From NCBI GenBank assembly GCA_964552655.1, contig CAZKHG010000077.1:1-6268 (forward strand): a stretch of DNA of 6,268 bases. The letters are read 5' to 3'. The position numbers and the translations under genes were made by a program. Below, in pieces: positions 1 through 6,268 of the stretch. The notes under the pieces were generated by a model. The model saw only the letters and a list, made by a program, of their open reading frames with translations, searched no databases and had not been told where the DNA came from. Position 1 is the stretch's first letter; every line of letters starts with the position of its first letter. Source of the DNA: CAZKHG01 sp964552655 (lineage in GTDB: Bacteria; Bacteroidota; Bacteroidia; Bacteroidales; Tenuifilaceae).

Positions 1-1564
1 ACCCATCGCTGGCGGCAATTTCAAGGAGCATGTTGTTTTCATCATCTGTGTTTGCCAGATAAATAACACCCATTTTGGCATTAATGTAGTCAATTATGTT
101 TTTTAATGCATTTTTAGTTAGTATATTAAGGTTCTCCTTGCTCTTGGAAAGTACCTCATTGGATTTAGCAATACCAACATTCAGCCAATTCTGCTCTTTA
201 TCTTTCTCCTGGTGTTTAATGAGCTCCTGGTGTTCAACTTCCAGCTCTTTGGTCCGTTCAGCTATTTTAATCTCCAGGTTTTCTTTCTCCAGTGTCAACT
301 GGGTGCTTAGGTTTTCATTCTCATTAATCGCAGATGCTGATTTTCTATTTATAGTTATTGACTGGAACAGCATAAATACTGCCAACCCGTAAGGTGCAAC
401 ATAAGCAGTTTGAATCAATCCCATGCTGCTTAGTACATCGTTAATTGCTGTTGAGTAAAGAATAAACATCCCAATAAAAGTGGGAAGTGCATACGCACGC
501 TTTCTGAGCGCTGCAATAAGAAGAACGCCAAAAGTAAGGTACAAGCCACCAATTAATATATATATTTCAAAAAGCATTCTGAATTTTCCATATATAATGG
601 CAGGCGTAACGAATACAAATAAGGAAATAGCAATTCCAATAGCCACAAAAACATTTTTAACCATTTTTGGAAAATCAGCACTAAAAAGGCTGTAAATAAA
701 TAGCGCAAATAGAGGTATTGTACCAAAGCCGGAAAAATTATCAAGCTTAATCAGGAACTCCCATCCAATGTTTGGGAATAGATACGTAATAATTCTGTCT
801 GAAGTAGAGATATTTCTTAAAATCATTACCAGACAAACAATTCCAAAAAAAAGGTTGGATATATCTTGACGGCGAAGAAAGTAAAGGCTCAGGTGATTTA
901 TTCCAATTACTAGTATTAAGCCAATGATAATCAGATTGATAATATCAGACCACCTGGTTTCATTTAAGATATCCTGATAGGTTCCAAAGTATATTGGGAA
1001 TGCCAAACCGCTTCGTTGGTGAAAGTAATTTGAAACCTGAATAATCACCTCTATCCGATCTGTTGGCCCATCGTTTGGGTTTAGAATAATTGGGATATCA
1101 TTGAATTTGAATGCCGGGCTGGATGAACCCTTTTCAATTCCCACTTTGCCAACTTCTGCAAGAAGTTTCCCATTTGCCCATAGCTTGTAACTTGTAAAAA
1201 CTGTGGCAAGCTTTAAGCCATAAATTTTGGTTTCTGTTTCAGGTGTTTTATGTATTGTGAATCGATATGTAGCAAATCCTTTATTGGAGAGCTTTTTATC
1301 GTTAATTTTAAGTGATGTCCATGATTTCGGAATGGATATGTAACGACAATTTTGGGTTGTTGAACTGATGTTAAAATCCTGGGGCGTCAACAGCTGATTC
1401 CAGTAAAATTCAACTTCACCCTGGAGTTTAATGATTCCTTTATTGCTATAACCTGTGCTATATAAATTGAGTACACCTTTATTTAGCTGATTTACAGCTG
1501 ATGCACTAATGCAAAATCCGGTTACCAATAAAATGGATAAAGCCCTAATCAAAATCTTATTCAT
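1..1564 (-). CDS. 7TMR-DISM family membrane sensor with N-terminal beta-sandwich domain, coiled coil and start of GAF domain (C-terminus outside window)
   Basis: Reading down from the ATG at 1564 gives 521 codons with no stop to the window edge, so this is the N-terminal part of a larger signalling protein. Residues 1-23 (MNKILIRALSILLVTGFCISASA) look like a signal peptide. Residues about 40-195 form an extracytoplasmic, probably all-beta domain with wording typical of 7TMR-DISM extracellular modules (GEVEFYWNQLL at 49-59, KGFATYRFTI at 95-104, SYKLWANGKL at 125-134). Seven hydrophobic helices span about 207-405. A charged coiled coil follows at about 410-458 (ENLEIKIAERTKELEVEHQE). The segment from W460 (NWLNVGIAKSNEVL, then AKMGVIYLA at 496-504) resembles the beginning of a GAF domain. 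In Bacteroidota such proteins usually end in a histidine kinase or a SpoIIE/PP2C phosphatase; which one applies here cannot be seen. It is divergent from the maltose operon. No Shine-Dalgarno sequence precedes the start. The architecture is well supported; the ligand is unknown. Confidence 0.9.
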   Translation of the reverse strand, partial: MNKILIRALSILLVTGFCISASAVNQLNKGVLNLYSTGYSNKGIIKLQGEVEFYWNQLLTPQDFNISSTTQNCRYISIPKSWTSLKINDKKLSNKGFATYRFTIHKTPETETKIYGLKLATVFTSYKLWANGKLLAEVGKVGIEKGSSSPAFKFNDIPIILNPNDGPTDRIEVIIQVSNYFHQRSGLAFPIYFGTYQDILNETRWSDIINLIIIGLILVIGINHLSLYFLRRQDISNLFFGIVCLVMILRNISTSDRIITYLFPNIGWEFLIKLDNFSGFGTIPLFALFIYSLFSADFPKMVKNVFVAIGIAISLFVFVTPAIIYGKFRMLFEIYILIGGLYLTFGVLLIAALRKRAYALPTFIGMFILYSTAINDVLSSMGLIQTAYVAPYGLAVFMLFQSITINRKSASAINENENLSTQLTLEKENLEIKIAERTKELEVEHQELIKHQEKDKEQNWLNVGIAKSNEVLSKSKENLNILTKNALKNIIDYINAKMGVIYLANTDDENNMLLEIAASDG

Positions 1565-1699
1565 GGTAGGAGATTTGTTTTTTACAACTCAAACAAAAAA
1601 TAATAACAATTTTAAAAATAGAAAATAAATTGATAATATTCTATTTGTTGTGCCAACCAGATAAAATAATTTTTAAGAAATAAATATTTTTTTTTGATC

Positions 1700-1711
1700 A
1701 TCGTAAACGAT
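1700..1711. promoter_or_regulatory. Candidate operator palindrome ATCGT-AA-ACGAT
   Basis: The sequence ATCGTAAACGAT has perfect 5-bp arms (ATCGT/ACGAT) around a two-base centre, and it lies about 90 bp upstream of the rightward -7-like element. The overlapping string ACGATTGAA (1707-1715) recurs as ACGATTAAA at 1759-1767, 52 bp away, about five helical turns. This could be a binding site for a dimeric regulator of either divergent gene. Arms this short can arise by chance, no regulator gene is visible in the window, and the regulator family is not assigned. Confidence 0.3.
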
Positions 1712-1775
1712 TGAAATGCGCCTTTCACTTCTGAACGCCCTCATTTTTAGCTTGTTCTACGATTAAAGATAAAAA

Positions 1776-1800
1776 TTGAATATAATTTTACTTACATTTG
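1776..1800 (+). promoter_or_regulatory. Candidate Bacteroidota-type promoter of the maltose operon
   Basis: TACATTTG at 1793-1800 matches the Bacteroidota -7 consensus TAnnTTTG exactly. The nearest upstream TTG (1776-1778, within AATTG) is only 14 bp away, shorter than the usual spacing of about 19-21 bp, so the -33 element is weak or absent. Transcription would start near 1805 and leave a leader of about 40-45 nt before the symporter start, with no room for a sizeable riboswitch. Confidence 0.45.
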
Positions 1801-1847
1801 AAAACAGTATTTAGGCACGATTTTATTCTTATAATGTTAATAATTTG

Positions 1848-3362
1848 ATGATTATGAGTAAACGTCCACAGTTAAGTTTTTGGCAGATATGGAATATGAG
1901 TTTTGGATTTCTGGGTATTCAGTTTGGTTTTGCTCTGCAAAACGCCAATGTTAGCAGGATATTCGAAACACTTGGCGCAAGTATCGATACCATTCCAATC
2001 CTTTGGCTTGCAGCCCCTATAACAGGTTTAATTATTCAACCCATCATAGGCCATGCCAGCGATAAAACATGGTGTAAGCTGGGAAGGCGAAGGCCTTACT
2101 TTTTAACAGGGGCAATTCTCGCATCGTTAGCTTTAGTTTTAATGCCAAATTCTCAGGTTTTATGGTTCGCTGCCGGTATGCTGTGGATTATGGATGCTTC
2201 AATTAATGTTTCAATGGAACCATTCAGGGCATTTGTTGGCGATATGCTACCATCCAGGCAAAGAACAACCGGTTTTGCAATGCAAAGTTTTTTTATCGGA
2301 ACAGGCGCATTTGTTGCATCATCGTTGCCTTATGTACTAACTAACTGGTTTAATGTAGCAAACACCGCTCCTGAAGGAGAGATTCCTCTTTCGGTTAGGT
2401 TATCATTTTATATGGGTGCAGCAGTTTTTATTACAGCTATACTAATTACCGTTCTTTCCTCAAAAGAATATTCACCTGAACAACTTGAGGCATTCGATAA
2501 AGCTGAAAAAGAGGAGTCTAAGGCAGAAGGGGCAACAACTGTTCTGGAAAAAACAAACCCCCCAAAGCTTAAATTTCAAACCGGTGTTATTGGTTTGATT
2601 ATTGGCATATTGCTTAGCGTTTTACTATTCTTTATTGATGTTCAAAAAGAGGTATATGTGGGATCGATTGGGTTGATTGTATTTGGCATAATTGAAATAC
2701 TTGCCGGGTATTTTCAGGGATTTACCAATAAAGCTAAGGGTTTGGTTGAGGTAATTTCCGATTTAAACACCATGCCTGCTACCATGAAGCAACTTGCATT
2801 CGTCCAATTTTTCTCATGGTTTGCTCTGTTTTCGATGTGGATTTACACCAACAGGGCTGTAACAAGTCATATCTATGGAACCACTGATCCAACATCAGTC
2901 CTTTATAACGAGGGCGCCAATTGGGTTGGTTTTTGTTTTGGTATATATAACCTGTTTGCAGCAGTTTTTGCTTTCCTTTTAATCTGGTTTGCCAAAATAA
3001 CAAGCAGAAAAACCACTCACATGATTTCACTTTTAATTGGTGGCGTAAGTTTTATATCAATATACTTTATCAATGATCCCAATTATCTTTTAATTTCTTT
3101 CCTTGGAATTGGATTAACCTGGGCAAGTATTCTGGCAATGCCCTATGCAATTTTAACAGGTTCCTTACCTGCAAAGAAGATGGGTGTTTACATGGGGATT
3201 TTCAACTTCTTTATTGTTATTCCACAAATCCTTGCCGGAAGTATTCTTGGATTTTTGGTTAGCAAAGTTTTTCATGAAGAGGCAATTTATGCATTGGTCC
3301 TTGGTGGTTTCTCCTTAATAATAGCAGCAGTTCTTGTTTTGTTTGTACAGGATAAAAAATAA
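1848..3362 (+). CDS. MFS sugar transporter, GPH/SLC45-like sugar:cation symporter (probably maltose)
   Basis: This 504-residue inner-membrane protein probably imports maltose or a related alpha-glucoside with a cation. The N-terminal half shows TM1 at about 14-34 and TM2 at 48-68, then the MFS cytoplasmic loop signature with D72 and GRRRP at 79-83, as in SLC45/plant sucrose transporters and bacterial relatives. Six helices in the N-terminal half are followed by a charged linker (about 208-244, rich in E and K). Two further hydrophobic stretches come next (247-263, 269-289), then six C-terminal helices beginning with the conserved MPATMKQLAFVQFFSWFALF region (309-328). The ATG at 1848 (MIMSK) or 1854 (MSK) is the likely start; a TTG at 1845 is less likely. 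It is the first gene of the operon and its stop lies one base before pgmB. The substrate is inferred from the downstream phosphorylase; trehalose, sucrose or other glucosides cannot be excluded from sequence alone. Confidence 0.9.
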   Translation: MIMSKRPQLSFWQIWNMSFGFLGIQFGFALQNANVSRIFETLGASIDTIPILWLAAPITGLIIQPIIGHASDKTWCKLGRRRPYFLTGAILASLALVLMPNSQVLWFAAGMLWIMDASINVSMEPFRAFVGDMLPSRQRTTGFAMQSFFIGTGAFVASSLPYVLTNWFNVANTAPEGEIPLSVRLSFYMGAAVFITAILITVLSSKEYSPEQLEAFDKAEKEESKAEGATTVLEKTNPPKLKFQTGVIGLIIGILLSVLLFFIDVQKEVYVGSIGLIVFGIIEILAGYFQGFTNKAKGLVEVISDLNTMPATMKQLAFVQFFSWFALFSMWIYTNRAVTSHIYGTTDPTSVLYNEGANWVGFCFGIYNLFAAVFAFLLIWFAKITSRKTTHMISLLIGGVSFISIYFINDPNYLLISFLGIGLTWASILAMPYAILTGSLPAKKMGVYMGIFNFFIVIPQILAGSILGFLVSKVFHEEAIYALVLGGFSLIIAAVLVLFVQDKK

Positions 3363-3363
3363 A

Positions 3364-4017
3364 ATGAAAGGTCTGAAAGCATTTATATTTGATCTGGATG
3401 GTGTAATTGTTGACACAGCAAAGTATCATTTTATCGCTTGGCGTAAACTAGCCGATGAACTTGGGTTCAGTTTTACTGAAAAAGATAATGAACGATTGAA
3501 AGGTGTAAGCAGGGTTGATTCATTAAATATTCTTCTGGAAATAGGCAACAGGAAAGCGTCTGGTAAAGAAAAAGAAAAAATGGCTTCTCTGAAAAACCAG
3601 TGGTATCTGGATATGGTTCGTAAAATGAAACCTGATGAGGTACTACCCGGAGCAAAGGAATTTATTGAAGAGGTAAGATCCAGGGGATTTCTGGTTGCAT
3701 TAGGTTCAGCCAGCAAAAATGCTCCGCTTATCCTCTCCCAAATCAACATGAAAAGCTATTTTGATGTTATTGTTGATGGGTCGAGGGTTGTTAACGCCAA
3801 ACCAAATCCTGAAATTTTTCTGCTAGCCGCAAGAGACCTTGATGTTACCCCAACTGAATGTATTGTTTTTGAGGATGCTGAAGCAGGTATTGAGGCAGCA
3901 AAACGTGCAGGCATGCACTGCATAGGAGTTGGTGATCCTAAGATATTATCTGCAGCAGATTCGGTTATTCCAGGGTTTCAGAACATCAGACTTGATGATA
4001 TTTTAATCAAACTTTAA
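3364..4017 (+). CDS. pgmB: beta-phosphoglucomutase (HAD superfamily)
   Basis: This 217-residue cytoplasmic enzyme interconverts beta-D-glucose 1-phosphate and glucose 6-phosphate through a beta-glucose 1,6-bisphosphate intermediate, using Mg2+. The full HAD catalytic set is visible. Motif I is FDLDGV with nucleophile D10 and acid/base D12. The cap-domain substrate residues H22, K46 and R50 lie in YHFIAW and LKGVSR, matching Lactococcus lactis PgmB. Motif II is S115 in GSASKN, motif III is K146 in AKPNPEIF, and the metal-binding acidic pair is E170-D171 in FEDAEAG. The length fits the family (about 220 residues). The ATG at 3364 is chosen because the protein then starts MKGLKAFIFDLDG as homologues do; an in-frame ATG at 3334 would overlap the transporter by 29 bases and add ten unrelated residues. 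One base separates it from the transporter stop, suggesting translational coupling. It feeds the product of the next gene into glycolysis. Confidence 0.96.
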   Translation: MKGLKAFIFDLDGVIVDTAKYHFIAWRKLADELGFSFTEKDNERLKGVSRVDSLNILLEIGNRKASGKEKEKMASLKNQWYLDMVRKMKPDEVLPGAKEFIEEVRSRGFLVALGSASKNAPLILSQINMKSYFDVIVDGSRVVNAKPNPEIFLLAARDLDVTPTECIVFEDAEAGIEAAKRAGMHCIGVGDPKILSAADSVIPGFQNIRLDDILIKL

Positions 4018-4049
4018 ATTATTCAACGTTACAAAATATCAATATTTCT
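4018..4049. other. Short spacer between pgmB and the phosphorylase gene
   Basis: These 32 AT-rich bases contain no hairpin, no purine-rich ribosome binding site and no clear promoter. The phosphorylase gene is therefore most likely transcribed together with the two genes before it. Confidence 0.7.
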
Positions 4050-6268
4050 ATGAATCCATACTTAAAGCACGATGAGTGGTGTATAATCGAGGAGGGATTT
4101 TCTCCGGAGAATGCACGTGCTTCAGAAAGTATTTTCAGCCTGGGAAATGGCGCAATGGGCCAAAGAGCAAATTTTGAAGAACAATACAGTGGCCATACAT
4201 TGCAGGGAAGTTATATTGCAGGGGTTTACTATCCCGATAAAACCAGAGTTGGTTGGTGGAAAAACGGTTACCCGGAATATTTTGCAAAGGTGATTAACTC
4301 AACAAACTGGATTGGGATCAACGTAATTGTTAATGGTGAACAGGTTGACCTTTCAATATGCAAAATCCTGGATTTTAAGAGGATTCTAAACATGAAGGAG
4401 GGTTACCTCGAGAGAGAATTTAGTATCGAGATGCCATCAGGAGTTGATATCCTCATCAACTCAAAACGCTTTTTAAGCATGAGCAACCCGGAGTTTGGGC
4501 TGATAAAATATTCAGTTAAGCTTTTAAGTAAAAATGCTCAGGTTAAGATTATTCCTTACCTCGATGGGGATGTGATCAATGAAGATTCAAATTACAATGA
4601 GCGATTTTGGAACGAGGTTGAAAAAGGATTTTACCCCAATGGCGGTTATCTGGTAACTTCAACCAACAAGCTCGATTTTCATGTTGGCCATGCTATGTCA
4701 TGCAGGTTATTCTTAAATGGGAATCAAATTAATCAGGAGCCAATACAATTCGATAAAGATAAATACATATCCTGTGAGTACTCTCAGATGCTCGATTCGG
4801 GGAGTGAACTGGTACTATACAAGTATGTTGCGGTTATTTCTTCGCTTAACTATGATAAGTTGTCAATCTCATCAGAACTATCAAAAAAAATTGATTTAGC
4901 TCTATCGAAAGGTTATGATATGATGCTCAAGGAGCATATTGAAGCTTGGGCCGATATCTGGCTGCATAGCGATATCACAATCAAAGGGGATGTTGCTGCA
5001 CAACAAGGTATCCGCTTCAATATATTTCAGCTAAGCCAAACCTATACTGGAAAAGATGAGCGATTAAACATCGGTCCTAAAGGATTTACCGGCGAAAAAT
5101 ATGGTGGATCAACTTATTGGGATACAGAGGCATATTGTCTCCCTTTTTATATGTGCACCCATGGCCAAAAAGTTGCACGCCAACTATTGTTATACCGATA
5201 TAAACACCTTGCAAAAGCCATAGAGAATGCTATTAAGCTTGGGTTCTCTGCTGGGGCAGCACTCTACCCTATGGTAACTATGAACGGCGAAGAGTGCCAT
5301 AACGAATGGGAAATTACTTTTGAAGAAATTCACCGGAATGGCGCTATTGCTTTTGCTATTTACAACTATGTTCGTTATACCGGAGATAATGATTATTTAG
5401 CCAATTTTGGATTAGAAGTTCTCATTGCAATTTCAAGGTTTTGGGCTCAAAGGATTACTTTCTCAAGAGATAAAGAAAAATATGTAATGCTGGGTGTTAC
5501 TGGACCAAATGAGTATGAAAATAATGTGAATAACAACTGGTACACCAGTACAATTGCATGTTGGTGTCTGGAATATACTACTCAGGTAGTTAATTTTGTT
5601 AAACAATCTGAACCCGATAAATATAAAAAATTATTATCCACAATTTCATTCGATGAAAGAAATGAAATAGCCAGGTGGAATGATATAATAAGTAACATTT
5701 ATTTACCTTATGATGAGAAAAACCAGGTATTTCTTCAGCAGGAAGGGTATATGGATAAAGAACAAATCCAGGTAAAGGATTTAGATCCTGCTCAAAGACC
5801 TATTAACCAGAAGTGGAGTTGGGATAGAATTCTCCGATCATGTTTTATTAAACAAGCCGATGTCCTTCAGGGTATTTACCTTTTTGAGGATAGGTATGAT
5901 GTTGAAACAATAAAAAGAAATTTCGAATTTTACGAATCGCGAACTGTTCATGAATCTTCGCTTTCGCCCTGTGTTCATTCAGTAATAGCCTCCAAAATAG
6001 GACTAATTGATAAAGCCTACGAGCTTTACCTTAGAACAGCCCGACTGGATTTGGATGATTATAACCATGAGGTTCGTGAAGGTTTACACATAACCAGTAT
6101 GGCTGGAACGTGGATTTCCATTGTGGAAGGATTTGGCGGAATGAGGGTTATAGACAACACTCTTTGCTTTACCCCACTTATTCCAAAGAACTGGGATTCC
6201 TATAGTTTTAAGGTATGGTTCAGGCAAAACTTGTTAAATGTGAAAATAACAAGCGATGGAGTTAAAAT
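4050..6268 (+). CDS. mapA: Maltose phosphorylase, glycoside hydrolase family 65 (3' end outside window)
   Basis: The enzyme would catalyse phosphorolysis of maltose to glucose and beta-D-glucose 1-phosphate in the cytoplasm, with inversion. From the ATG at 4050, 739 codons are open to the window edge. GH65 phosphorylases are usually about 750-785 residues, so only a few tens of residues are probably missing. The N-terminal beta-sandwich covers about 10-270 (ESIFSLGNGAMGQRANFEE; GVYYPDKTRVGWWKNGYPEYF). The (alpha/alpha)6 catalytic barrel covers about 330-695, with STYWDTEAYCLPFY around W357-D358, the general acid E488 in GVTGPNEYENN, KQADV at 601-605, and the phosphate-binding segments HESSLSP (634-640) and SMAGTW (683-688). 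The C-terminal beta domain starts near 698. Residues 417-425 (HNEWEITFE) correspond to the loop tied to maltose preference in lactobacillal enzymes, which favours maltose over trehalose, kojibiose or nigerose. There is no signal peptide. No frameshift or missing key residue was seen. Confidence 0.95.
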   Translation, partial: MNPYLKHDEWCIIEEGFSPENARASESIFSLGNGAMGQRANFEEQYSGHTLQGSYIAGVYYPDKTRVGWWKNGYPEYFAKVINSTNWIGINVIVNGEQVDLSICKILDFKRILNMKEGYLEREFSIEMPSGVDILINSKRFLSMSNPEFGLIKYSVKLLSKNAQVKIIPYLDGDVINEDSNYNERFWNEVEKGFYPNGGYLVTSTNKLDFHVGHAMSCRLFLNGNQINQEPIQFDKDKYISCEYSQMLDSGSELVLYKYVAVISSLNYDKLSISSELSKKIDLALSKGYDMMLKEHIEAWADIWLHSDITIKGDVAAQQGIRFNIFQLSQTYTGKDERLNIGPKGFTGEKYGGSTYWDTEAYCLPFYMCTHGQKVARQLLLYRYKHLAKAIENAIKLGFSAGAALYPMVTMNGEECHNEWEITFEEIHRNGAIAFAIYNYVRYTGDNDYLANFGLEVLIAISRFWAQRITFSRDKEKYVMLGVTGPNEYENNVNNNWYTSTIACWCLEYTTQVVNFVKQSEPDKYKKLLSTISFDERNEIARWNDIISNIYLPYDEKNQVFLQQEGYMDKEQIQVKDLDPAQRPINQKWSWDRILRSCFIKQADVLQGIYLFEDRYDVETIKRNFEFYESRTVHESSLSPCVHSVIASKIGLIDKAYELYLRTARLDLDDYNHEVREGLHITSMAGTWISIVEGFGGMRVIDNTLCFTPLIPKNWDSYSFKVWFRQNLLNVKITSDGVK

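Larger units (their letters stand above)
1565..1847. other. Divergent intergenic promoter region
   Basis: This very AT-rich 283 bp separates the start codons of the leftward sensor gene and the rightward sugar operon, so both promoters should lie here. I see no convincing small gene, RNA gene or terminator hairpin. It contains a nine-T run (1687-1695), a 12-bp palindrome (1700-1711), a good -7-like element for the rightward operon (1793-1800), and only an imperfect leftward -7 candidate (TATTTTTTG on the minus strand, 1602 down to 1594, one base longer than the Bacteroidota TAnnTTTG consensus). Confidence 0.8.

Noticed and set aside
96..744. Small open frames at 96-392 (+), 480-695 (+) and 553-744 (-)
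   Set aside because: All lie within the long minus-strand sensor gene in other frames, and their translations show no recognisable domain.
1681..1700. T-rich run as a rho-independent terminator
   Set aside because: No GC-rich hairpin precedes the run on either strand, and it lies between two divergent starts where no terminator is expected.
1845..1847. TTG as start of the symporter
   Set aside because: An ATG follows immediately at 1848 and another at 1854. Nothing favours the rarer TTG, and there is no ribosome binding site to support it.
1801..1847. Riboswitch or structured leader before the symporter
   Set aside because: The leader predicted from the -7 element is only about 40-45 nt, AT-rich, and shows no stable stem.
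2779..3030. Minus-strand open frame of 83 codons
   Set aside because: It is antisense to conserved transporter helices, and its composition fits a shadow of the real gene.
3334..3363. Upstream in-frame ATG for pgmB
   Set aside because: It would add ten residues with no counterpart in known beta-phosphoglucomutases and lies inside the symporter gene. The ATG at 3364 gives the standard N-terminus.
3426..3749. Minus-strand open frames of 107 and 60 codons
   Set aside because: They are antisense to the conserved pgmB coding sequence and have no recognisable motifs.
4111..4899. Plus-strand open frames at 4111-4293 and 4717-4899
   Set aside because: They overlap the GH65 gene in another frame. 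The GH65 frame is continuous and carries the family motifs throughout.

Overview
The window looks like chromosomal DNA from a member of the Bacteroidota, perhaps a marine or anaerobic Marinilabiliales/Bacteroidales-type lineage. The evidence is moderate AT-richness, starts without Shine-Dalgarno sequences, a TAnnTTTG-type -7 promoter element, a 7TMR-DISM sensor and a transporter/pgmB/GH65 maltose cluster of a kind common in that phylum. The lineage is an inference from these features, not a measurement.

Layout: positions 1-1564 (minus strand) hold the first 521 codons of a large membrane sensor. It has a signal peptide, an extracytoplasmic beta-sandwich, seven membrane helices, a coiled coil and the start of a GAF domain. 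It runs off the left edge, so its output domain is not visible. Positions 1565-1847 are an AT-rich divergent promoter region with a probable promoter for the rightward operon and a small perfect palindrome. Positions 1848-6268 (plus strand) hold three tightly packed genes: a GPH/SLC45-like sugar:cation symporter, beta-phosphoglucomutase (pgmB), and a GH65 maltose phosphorylase that runs off the right edge close to its natural end.

How the genes work together: the symporter would bring intact maltose (or a related alpha-glucoside) into the cytoplasm. The phosphorylase would split it with inorganic phosphate into glucose and beta-D-glucose 1-phosphate. Beta-phosphoglucomutase would convert the latter to glucose 6-phosphate, saving one ATP compared with hydrolysis. 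The divergent sensor may respond to an extracellular ligand and may or may not be tied to the sugar operon.

No previously undescribed system is evident. The points most worth a second look are a 7TMR-DISM sensor lying divergent to a maltose operon where a transcription factor might be expected, an apparent extra pair of membrane helices between the two halves of the symporter, and the palindrome with repeated half-sites in the shared promoter region.
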